Assembly: GCF_000204055.1 (NCBI RefSeq)
Contig: NW_006768838.1
Location: 115,373 to 179,372, forward strand
Length of the DNA stretch: 64,000 bases
Direction: 5' to 3'
From: Melampsora larici-populina 98AG31
Taxonomy: Eukaryota > Basidiomycota > Pucciniomycetes > Pucciniales > Melampsoraceae
Within the stretch, counting starts at the first letter, position 1. Every line of letters begins with the position of its first letter. Under the pieces are notes generated by a model, which saw nothing but the letters and a program-made list of their open reading frames with translations, did not search any database and was not told the DNA's origin. Shown piece after piece: positions 56,649 through 64,000 of this stretch. The position numbers were made by a program, and so were the translations under genes.

Positions 56649-56888
56649 TTTTTGAAATAATTATTAATTTTTCTTTTGAAGCTACTAGCAATAAATCTGA
56701 AAATTCAATAATTCGAACTTGAGGTGTCTGAGTGGGAAGAGTTGTATTGGAACTTTGAAATTGAAAATTTTCAAAGTCTTCTCTTCTCGGGAGGCCGGTT
56801 ACCCCGGCCCCGCCTTGCTCTCATCCACTGCGTCTCGGGTCCCGATGGAACTCACCAATGACGTCGTTCCTTTGGCCACCAGTGCCAA
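56649..56888 (-). repeat. Ngaro split direct repeat A, terminal copy
   Basis: 5' terminal repeat of the element in its own orientation. It almost reaches the ORF1 start codon at 56646. It should carry the promoter. Confidence 0.9.
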
Positions 56889-57289
56889 ACTAAAAACCAA
56901 GATAAAGGAGATCAAAGCGCGAATGAAACGGGGTTTTCCATATGGTCCTTGAAAGCTTTCAACCTACTTTCAACAGAAAGAGAAGTGAAATGAGCTATAA
57001 ATTTTTCATTACTTAGGGTCAGACAAGATATAAAGACAAATTGCGCACCACCGAGAGGCAAGAGCGCCATCCACGACCCTATGATCGCAAGTCATAGTGA
57101 CCATCAAGATATCAATCTCCTTGAACCCTTTTTCACTTGAAGTATCCATCACTAATTTCTTATCAGTTGCTCCAACTGACACGGTACAAGCTTGAGGTCT
57201 ATTGACGAGGGAAGTGAAATGTGAAACAGATCCGTACATTCCTAAATTAGAGATCGTGATCCCTCCACCTTGATATTCATTTGGATTTA

Positions 57290-57347
57290 CAGCTGTTTCG
57301 AAAACAAAACTGGTTGTCGTTTTTTTTTTTTTTTTTTCATATCCGCG
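57290..57347 (+). repeat. Left TIR of the two-gene transposon
   Basis: Matches the reverse complement of 61180-61241, differing mainly in the length and purity of the T-run (about 19 T versus TTG(T)7C(T)10 in the right copy). Confidence 0.9.
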
Positions 57348-57496
57348 GTTTTGAATCTAGCAGAAAAACCGTGCAAAAGGCTGATGACAGCTGATTACGT
57401 GGCATGAGGTTCAATCCTGTTGGACCCTGTTGAATCACATTGCAAGCTTGAAGCCAGCGCCACGTTTGTCCACAACACAATTGAGCCATCCTCAAC

Positions 57497-59261
57497 ATGC
57501 CTGCTGATCGGAATTCACGGCCTTTTCAAAGTTTCAATCAATCACTCCCATATCAAAGAACCACTAATTTCAACACAGCTCAACAGTCTCGTGGTTCTTA
57601 TAGCGGTACATCCTCAAGCTTCTTCCACCCGGCTCAAGATTTGACTCAAGAAGCACCAATCCTACATGCACCGGGGCATTTTCCTTATCAACGTTTCAGC
57701 CAAACTGGCCCAATCACATTTCCAACATCACAACCATCAACCTCTATTTCTTCCTATCCACCTTCTTTGAATGGAAGATCTCAGGCTTCGGGTTTGAATG
57801 TTGTTGAAGTTGATTGTGATGGTATGTCTTATTTTTTATTTTCCCTGTAGATATTGATCTCAACTCTTCATCTTCAGATTTGCCGCCTCCACCTGCTTTG
57901 AATAGAAGATCACCGGCCTTGGGTTTGAATTTTATTGAAGTTGATTGTGAAGGTACGTCTTGTTGTTCATTATCCCAGTAGATAACAAATTTGACTCTGC
58001 TTTTAGATCGCTCATCTTTGAAAACCACTGAGCTGGCTTTCAAAGTTCATGTTGAGGTTTTCATACCTGATGAACCCGATGAGGATGCTCATTCTAGTCA
58101 ATCACGCTCCAAGAGGTCAACAAAAGCTTCAGGACCAACTGTGGCCCCCTACACCCCCCTCAAGAAGGATTGGGAGATTCGGGTATCAGTACATGATGAT
58201 GCTGATCTTGAGCTTTTCCGTTCTTTGATATTCAGTCAATGTGATCTACTTGAGGCAAATATCTCCGAAGCCCTTACCGCAGCACTCTCAGAGAATGATC
58301 TCAAAGTTACCGGTTGGATCCATGCCCACAAGAGCTTCCTCAAGAATAAACAATTTGAAATCATGACCGACACTGCTTTTAACGATTTCATTTCAGCTTG
58401 CCTCGACAACCCAATGCAATCTATGCATTTGGATTTTGTACAGACAAACCCAAAGACCAAAAGGGCAAAGGAGAATAACGTGAGCTCGTTCAGTCTTTCT
58501 TGTGATTGTGATTGGGTTTGACGAATCAATTTTCAGGCTGAAAAAGTAGCTCGAAATCTTGCTCGACTCAAGCAAAACCGAGCTCAAGGAGCTCATCACA
58601 GGCAGTCCACACCTGTATGTTATTGGAAAATTCAATCTCAAATGTAGCTGAGCTGAATGTCTCTTTTGCTCCCATAGAACAATGATGATGATGATGATGA
58701 AGCTCGTCTTTTGAAGGTGATTCAAGACCTCACTACACGCTTCACCAAAAGTGAAGCTAATGGTGAAAGCTCGATACGAGTTATTAACCCAGAGAACAAA
58801 GAAGAATTAATCAAGTTGAATACAAATATGATCAAGATCTGGGCTCAAGACATCGTGCGTGTTTATTTTATCTTGGTTAAAATGAATACTAATTTTCTCT
58901 GGTTTAGGTCAACAGGGTCCCAGGTGTGAGCAACGTGAAGCCACCACTTCGAAGAGGCTGGAAGTGGATCTCGATCAGTGAGTTCAAAAAACAAGAAGCC
59001 GAGATCCTTCAGGCTAGAATATCTCGACTTCCTGTTCCAGCAAACACTTCCACCGCTGCTGCAGTACCAGAAGCCTTTCCCTGCCGCAAGAAAGCGATGC
59101 CGATATTCATGTCCGAAGGTCAACGAGTATTTCCAGATAAGACAGAATTTATAAAGGCCGCTCAAGTGTTTGAAAGCGAAAGCAATTGTTCGTTTTTCTT
59201 GGATTTTACTTTGAATGATTTACGATGGGATTGGGTGCGATCAAAGATGAATAGTTTGTGA
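57497..59261 (+). CDS. Accessory protein of unknown function in the two-gene transposon
   Basis: Six exons (57497-57821, 57878-57952, 58007-58479, 58537-58614, 58678-58854, 58908-59261) with GT-AG introns join in frame to 493 residues, ATG to TGA. The first about 110 residues are Q/S/P-rich and disordered (RPFQSFNQSLPYQRTTNFN). Exon 2 repeats the end of exon 1 (ASGLNVVEVDCD versus ALGLNFIEVDCE). A basic stretch (SQSRSKRSTKASGP) could be a nuclear signal. The globular middle contains KKDWEIRVSVHDDADLELFR and SLIFSQCDLLEANISEALTA. After a DDDDDDE run comes a helical part (ARLLKVIQDLTTRFTKSEAN), then a C-terminal domain with PPLRRGWKWISISEFKKQE and CSFFLDFTLNDLRWDWVRSK. I do not recognise the family. 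Intact exons and complete splice sites suggest it is under selection with the transposase. Confidence 0.75.
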
Positions 59262-59927
59262 TCTATCTACAACTTGTATAACTACTTTACTCGTTCTTTA
59301 GTTTTTTGTATCCATCTGACCTCAATAGAAGAGTATAGTGTCTACGCTTTTTCATTCTCCTCAATAACTTTTTGTCTCAGTCTCCACTTGTCTGTATCCA
59401 TACAATCTCAACAGATGAACTTCTTGTCTCGTTTGTCTCATTGTTTAGTTTTTGTGATTTTGATTTGTTTTCAGTTGTTTTTCTTTGAAATTAGAAATCG
59501 ATTCTAATTTAGATTCTCGTACTCAACTTCTTGCATTCCAAGTAAATCAATCAAAACAAGACATAAGAATTTCTTTTTTTTCTTTCAAAGATCATGTGTA
59601 CACTTCTACAAACATCCATATCTCTTAATCGATCGATCAATATCACAATCAATTCTAAGAGAGCAACCAAAAATGATCGATATCGCTTAATCAATTCTAA
59701 GAGAGCAACCAAACAACCAAACATTGGCATAGTACATACATAGATAAATCAAAGAATTACTTCAAACTAAGTCAGTGACCGAGAATTGAATAAATTTGAA
59801 ATTGAGATTAATAAAAAAGTGGTTGAAGGTGGTTGATTGAGAATTGTTTGATTTAAATTTGATCGATCGATTTCTTTTGACAGTTTTGAGGAGTTGAGTT
59901 GAACTGATTGATGAAATGAATAGAGTT
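59262..59927. other. Spacer between the convergent genes of the two-gene transposon
   Basis: AT-rich, with a tandem duplication of CAATTCTAAGAGAGCAACCAAA near 59650 and 59692 and several GATCGAT motifs. It should contain both polyadenylation regions. No gene was seen. Confidence 0.6.
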
Positions 59928-61044
59928 CTACAGAAGCCAAGATGAATTGTACAGAGGAACCATCAGCTCCCTAGTAAATATGAAGTGAACAGCTTCCTCA
60001 ATAGCCTCGATCATTTCTTCAGGGATTAAACCTTGCAAGTATTGAGTGCGACGAAAATAAGCCTTCAAAGCACTGAAGGCTTTCTCGATAGGATTGAAAT
60101 CTGGCGAGTAAGGTGGAAGGTAGATCAAGCGGATCCCACGGTCTTCACACAGCTCCTCGATCCTCCCTCCGTGATGAATACGGGCATTATCGATGATTAG
60201 AACTGAATTTGGAGATGGATATGGATTCATTTTTGGTAACTGAGAAAGATGCCAGTCAGCAAGTGATGATGGCTCCAAAATCTTTGAAATGATAACTCAA
60301 AAATGTTCCAATAGACATACCAGATTGAATTCAAGAAAGTCTTCAAAATCATCTCGAAGGTAACTACCTTCCTGACACGAGACAGCTAAGAGTCCATCCA
60401 TGTAGACTGCTGGCAAAAGAGAGTACCGGATTCCGGCACGAGTTTGTTTTTGGGGTGTGGTACGATATCCTCGGAACGCTCGGCCATATTGTCTATATAC
60501 CTCCCGTGAAGCAACAGCACTTTTGTCTAATGTGTAACACCACGTCAGTGAAACAGAGTTGGATGAGGATGAAATCAACAAATTCACCTGCAAATACGAG
60601 CATTTCGGCATCCAGATTGGCAATTGAGTAGACGTAAGCGGCCCTCTTGACCGGGCATTGAGCTGGATGAACGGTTTCAACCTTCTTCCGAGTCAAATTG
60701 AGACGATCAATAAGGTCGTCGGAAATGGTTGACAAGTTGGCGTGAATGCCGGTTTCATTGTACACCAATTCCCGGACTTCGTCAAGATAGAGTGTTGGGT
60801 CAGCAGAGATCAAGTCGGCCATGAATTCACGTTCTTGATCTGAGAATACGAGGGGACGACCACGTTTCTCATATTCTGATGCACTGCGAACCACGGCTAG
60901 AGTTGATTCGTATAGTTTTTGCCATTGGGTGAGGGTGTCCACATGTACTGCAGATCGCAGATGGCGTTTGACGGCTGCTCGACTCATACCTTCGGACAAT
61001 AAAGTAATCGCCTGCACTTTGATGTCGGCGCTGTATCGAGGCAT
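59928..61044 (-). CDS. Tc1/mariner-type DDE transposase of the two-gene transposon
   Basis: Exons 61044-60588, 60526-60321 and 60281-59928 join in frame to 338 residues. The N-terminal helix-turn-helix is MPRYSADIKVQAITLLSEGM then SRAAVKRHLRSAV, followed by a second HTH-like part (YLDEVRELVYNETGIHANLS). Catalytic residues: aspartate in FADKSAVASREV (formed over splice 1), aspartate in VLIIDNARIHHGG and glutamate in SPDFNPIEKAFSALK. This is the DDE_3 pattern of the IS630-Tc1-mariner superfamily. The intron positions resemble those of the transposase at 4649-5828, so they are distant relatives. The frame is intact, so the element is potentially active. Confidence 0.9.
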
Positions 61045-61179
61045 TCTTGTTGTTTTTGTTTCGTGAGATGTGGTGAGGTGGATCTGGCAAGATGGGGGCT
61101 TGGACAAGGTGCATGCGAATAGAATTTGGATATTTGCTCCCGATTGGGAGAATTAGCCCAATCAGGTCAAATAAATTGA

Positions 61180-61241
61180 CCGCGGATATGAAAAAAAAAA
61201 GAAAAAAACAACGACAACCAGTTTTGTTTTCGAAACAGCTG
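61180..61241 (-). repeat. Right TIR of the two-gene transposon
   Basis: Reverse complement of 57290-57347, followed by the TA target duplication at 61242-61243. Confidence 0.9.
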
Positions 61242-62000
61242 TAATTGATCATTTCTAGCTTTTTCAGCCAAAGTTTTCACTCTTGATGAAATCGAACTTA
61301 ATCCTTGATTAACAGCGTCTGTTAAGACCGGAACGAACAGTCCGGTAGGTGTATCAACAATGATGGAAATGTCAACAGAGTTGAATCTACAAAAATGGCA
61401 CCTTTTAGAATAGGATTACAACTTGAGATGAATGTGAGGTAGGTCCAGGACTCAACTGTCTAATAAAATCGTCGTGCCATTCTGCAACAACTTCTGGTAC
61501 ATCTGCGCAAGCAAGTGCTACTCCCTTGATGACGAAATCATTGACAGTTAATCTTGTGGGCACTTGCATGTCAGCTTGAGCAGCTTTTGATTGGTCAGCT
61601 AAAGTTTGGTTGAAAGATGCTCTCATGCTTCTCACTCGATCCATTTTAATCTCAGAGGTGAGGTAGTAATGAGGTACATCGCGCTTGGTGACTGTCATTC
61701 TGGTGTTCCTCGCACGTCGCGCCGTTGAAGTAGGTATATCATTGTATGATGGAGTACCAGGTGTACTAGAACCTATGAACGTTGATGAACTTTGAGTGTA
61801 TGGCATCAGATCCGTTGAGTAATTGTGTAGGTGATCGAGCTAAAATGACTATCCTGTTCCAGAACGGAAAGTTCGGCAGCAGGACTGCCAAAGGGGACTG
61901 CCAAAGGTTACAGCAGCCAAAGGTCCAGGAAACTTTGGAGGTGAGCAGTCGATGCGCTCGTAGAAGAAGTAGAGCTAGGTTTTGAGGTTTTTGCCTTTTC

Positions 62001-62715
62001 TTGTGCTTTAAGTTCAGGTTGTGATAGAATTGGTTATTTCCTGTGAGATTCAGGAGTCAGCTTTGTATAAAGCTGCACACTGATCGAATGAAATGAGAAC
62101 AACGTTGATGGGAAAGAAGTGAAAATGTTTGACTTTAAGAATGTCTGAGTTGTCTTGAAATCAAGTATAGTGTATCTATAAGAGGGGAACTAAGAGTATG
62201 CACAATAGCACAGTGAGAACCTCTATCAAACACGAAATCTAACAAATTGATTCTGACCTGGGATTGGTACAGATGAAAATTTGTATAAAGTATCTATAGA
62301 TCGATATCTGATCTCTGGGACTTTAAGAGATAGATGCCTATAATAAATCAAACATAACCACATTCAAAAACAACAACATCAATATGAGTCTTAGAGCAGA
62401 AAGAAAAAATTAGAAATGCACTTACTTCTCTTTTCAAAGATAGGGAAAGAGAACTATGATTGAAGTCAAAATATAGTAAAGTATAAGTCACCAATTCGAT
62501 GTGTCTGAAACTGGTAATTGGGGTAAGTGCCTGATAATTATTACATCACCGGTTTATCAACATTGATTCTCCTCCTTTTTGCGCTACCTAATCATTTCTT
62601 AATATAACGTATTTGTTTTATGTCGAATGCACATTTCAACAGACATGATTGGAACACGGTAAGAATAACCACTCTCCTGCTTAGGAAGAAGTGAGCTGAC
62701 CTGTGATGAGGTTTA
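62001..62715. other. Intergenic region between E2 copies 2 and 3
   Basis: AT-rich. The lipoyl-domain exons expected upstream of copy 2 are absent here. No gene was seen. Confidence 0.6.
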
Positions 62716-62998
62716 CAGCCCTTTGCATGATTGATGACCTTGAAGAAAAAAAGACCCCGAGTTTTCAACAAAAAAAACCTTGAGTTTTTTCAAAAAGTGA
62801 CCGAGTTTTTTCAAAAAACTACCGAGTTTTTGAGAAAGTCAATGTGTTTTTCTTGAAATTTTCAAAAATCAATGAGTTTTTGAAAAACTCGATAGGTTTT
62901 CCAAAAAACTCGGTCACTTTTTGAAAAAACTCGAGGTTTTTTTTGTTGAAAACTCAAGGTTTTTTTTTCTCCAAAGTCATCAATCATGCAAAGGGCTG
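62716..62998. mobile_element. 283 bp hairpin MITE, TA target site
   Basis: Almost the whole element is one inverted repeat: CAGCCCTTTGCATGATTGAT at 62716, and its reverse complement ending at 62998. The arms contain repeated CCGAGTTTTTTCAAAAA units. TA flanks both sides (62714-62715, 62999-63000). It has no coding capacity. Confidence 0.85.
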
Positions 62999-63136
62999 TA
63001 GCAGATAGATGAAATGAAATGATATGATTTGATAATGAGCTCTGTGCTCTTTTGATCTATGGAACCGGATGATAAAGCTACAAAAAAATATCTCAGCTAA
63101 TCAATCAGAAATAAAACCAAAAGTTGAAGGTACATA

Positions 63137-63250
63137 CAGCCCTTTGCATAATTGTTGACTTTGAAAAGAAAAAAAGTGTGATTTTTTGGTGTTTTTTTTT
63201 TGAAAACCTGCTGAGTATTTCCAAAACTCGCCGAGTTTTCAAAAAAAGTC
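63137..63250 (+). mobile_element. One-ended fragment of the same hairpin MITE family
   Basis: Begins TA-CAGCCCTTTGCATAATTG like the left end of the element at 62716 and has CCGAGTTTTCAAAAAAAGTC inside. No matching right end was found, so it is truncated. Confidence 0.6.
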
Positions 63251-63779
63251 ATGCAAATTAACCTAATCTGATCACATTGATCATTTCCCGAACATGACCA
63301 ATCCTAAAATGACATCACACATACAATTAGCAAGAGGCATGTGTTGTAATTGGGAAGAGTCTGCTTGCCCAGTGTCTTGGAGGTCATAGGGTGGGGACAT
63401 TGGGGATCTGATTTCCCTAAACAAAATACTTGACAGATCAAAGCCTGACTTGAGAATCTTAGCATGAAACAAGGAGAAGAAAAACCCTAGGGAGACTCCA
63501 GGGGGTGGCACACTGTTTACACTCATGATGATGCCAAAACATGCATAATTGGGAGGGGTGATGGGAAACCAATGGAATGCTTAATACTAATGCTTTAAAT
63601 GAACAAAATGAAAAAATAGATTTTTCTTGCCATCTCTATTACAAAATCCAAAAGAGCTCCTTCTTACTCCTTGACTTATGATCCTTTGTGGTTTTTTGAT
63701 CCCAAAAAAGTGAAAATAGAGAAAAATCTGACCATCTACTACATATATCTATGTATACACCATTTCGCTGATATAAAGA
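63251..63779. other. 3' flank of E2 copy 3
   Basis: No gene recognised. The end (ATGTATACACCATTTCGCTG at 63752) is homologous to the 3' flanks of copies 1 and 2. Confidence 0.6.
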
Positions 63780-64000
63780 TTAAAGCGCGAATAAAACCGG
63801 ATTTTCCATATGACTCTTGAAAGCCTTCAGCCTAGATTCAAGAAAAAAACAATGGTAGAAAGTACCTAGAATGAACAATTCCACCAGTACGAGGATGAAC
63901 AGATTTGTAAAAAGAACAACGTACCAGCGAGCTCCAAGAGCTCCATCCACAACCCGATGATCACACGTCAAAGTAACCACCATAACATCAATCTCTTTCA
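63780..64000 (-). CDS. Pyruvate dehydrogenase E2 copy 3, 3' end only (runs off the window)
   Basis: The last exon 63831-63780 (LKAFKSHMENPVLFAL, stop TAA) and the end of the penultimate exon (63925 to the window edge) are visible, with the catalytic [14 protein letters not shown] and donor GTACGTTG in the same phase as copy 1. What is visible is intact. Whether the gene is complete cannot be judged here. It is the third member of the head-to-tail array. Confidence 0.85.
   Translation of the reverse strand, partial: KEIDVMVVTLTCDHRVVDGALGARWYVVLFTNLFILVLVELFILGTFYHCFFLESRLKAFKSHMENPVLFAL

Larger units (their letters stand above)
50333..56888 (-). mobile_element. Full-length Ngaro-type tyrosine-recombinase retrotransposon
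   Basis: 6,556 bp, read on the minus strand as A - Gag - RT/RNase H - tyrosine recombinase - B A B. Repeat A (240 bp) is at 56649-56888 and 50659-50898. Repeat B (about 160 bp) is at 50899-51057 and 50333-50492. This split-direct-repeat layout defines Ngaro/PAT-like YR retrotransposons of the DIRS order. No target-site duplication is visible: the flanks CCATTCG and ACTAAAAACC join to match the uninterrupted 3' flank of E2 copy 1 (CCATTTC, ACTACAGACA). All three coding regions are open and the repeats are nearly identical, so the copy looks young and potentially autonomous. Confidence 0.9.
57290..61241. mobile_element. 3.95 kb TA-flanked transposon with two convergent genes
   Basis: Inverted ends CAGCTGTTTCGAAAACAAAA continue through CTGGTTGTCG, a T-run and CATATCCGCGGT (about 58-62 bp TIRs: 57290-57347 and 61180-61241). 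TA is duplicated at 57288-57289 and 61242-61243. The insertion splits an exon of E2 copy 2, whose flanks (TTGGATT and ATTGATCATTT) rejoin to match copy 1. It carries a six-exon gene of unknown function on the plus strand (57497-59261) and a three-exon Tc1/mariner-type DDE transposase on the minus strand (61044-59928). Both frames are intact. Autonomous Tc1/mariner elements normally carry only a transposase, so the second gene is notable. Confidence 0.9.
56912..62000 (-). pseudogene. E2 dihydrolipoamide acetyltransferase copy 2, 5'-truncated and interrupted
   Basis: Recognisable exons: last exon 56963-56912 (KAFKDHMENPVSFAL), penultimate exon 57289-57049 plus 61386-61242 split by a transposon, and a catalytic-domain exon 61806-61457 ([30 protein letters not shown]). 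The active-site motif [14 protein letters not shown] is preserved. Upstream of about 61,806 the hinge is frameshifted, and no subunit-binding, lipoyl or presequence exons are found up to 62.7 kb. Exon frames in the catalytic domain are still open, so decay is not far advanced. A transposon lies in the exon and the Ngaro element lies only 23 bp beyond the stop codon. Confidence 0.9.

Noticed and set aside
50333..56888. Ngaro region as a domesticated crypton or host recombinase gene
   Set aside because: The recombinase is accompanied by RT-RNase H, a Gag-like frame and split direct repeats, which together define a YR retrotransposon.
56912..57289. Separate short E2-like gene
   Set aside because: The exon continues at 61242 across the transposon with matching frame, so this is one interrupted pseudogene.
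1..64000. tRNA or rRNA genes
   Set aside because: I looked for B-box-like motifs and conserved rRNA stretches while reading and found none convincing; a tRNAscan or Rfam run would settle it.

Overview
This is eukaryotic, almost certainly fungal, DNA. Genes are split by short introns (about 50-100 bp), it is rich in A and T outside genes, and it is packed with transposable elements. The protein families (multi-exon Tc1/mariner-like transposases, Ngaro retroelements, gypsy chromoviruses, PIF/Harbinger with a Myb/SANT partner) fit a rust fungus (Pucciniales, Basidiomycota). That assignment is inference. Only one undamaged host gene is clear: a mitochondrial pyruvate dehydrogenase E2 (dihydrolipoamide acetyltransferase) gene at 47.1-49.0 kb.

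Left part (1-8.1 kb): a decayed membrane-protein-like gene, a 242 bp direct repeat present twice (2342 and 6837), a GC-rich element, a three-exon Tc1/mariner-type transposase (4649-5828) with a foldback MITE just upstream, and a second, related foldback MITE (7155-8051).

Centre (8.3-44.3 kb): a Russian doll of insertions. A Mutator-like (MULE) transposase gene is split by a Ty3/gypsy chromovirus (9214-43573, identical 162 bp LTRs, TSD CACGG). The 5' LTR of that chromovirus is split by a 28,345 bp element (9347-37691) with 160 bp terminal inverted repeats beginning CACTTCAAAC and a 3 bp duplication AGT. This giant CACTA-like element carries intron-containing pieces of unrelated host genes, all on the minus strand: an almost complete TRA1 (with nonsense codons), a Brr2/Slh1-type RNA helicase piece, a dynein heavy-chain piece, an ATG26-like sterol glucosyltransferase piece and a BIR-domain piece. 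Further insertions sit inside it: a MITE within a MITE (9 bp TSDs), a TA-flanked MITE, a Harbinger-type MITE and a two-gene PIF/Harbinger element. No transposase of its own was recognised.

Right part (44.3-64 kb): a 100 bp assembly gap, then a head-to-tail array of three E2 genes on the minus strand. Copy 1 is intact. Copy 2 lacks its lipoyl domain and is hit twice: a full-length Ngaro-type tyrosine-recombinase retrotransposon (50333-56888, split direct repeats A...B-A-B, no TSD) lies just beyond its 3' end, and a 3,952 bp TA-flanked transposon (57290-61241) lies in an exon. That transposon carries a transposase and a second, convergent, six-exon gene of unknown function. Copy 3 runs off the window edge.

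The three most notable objects are the giant gene-capturing TIR element, the two-gene Tc1/mariner-like element and the structurally complete Ngaro element.
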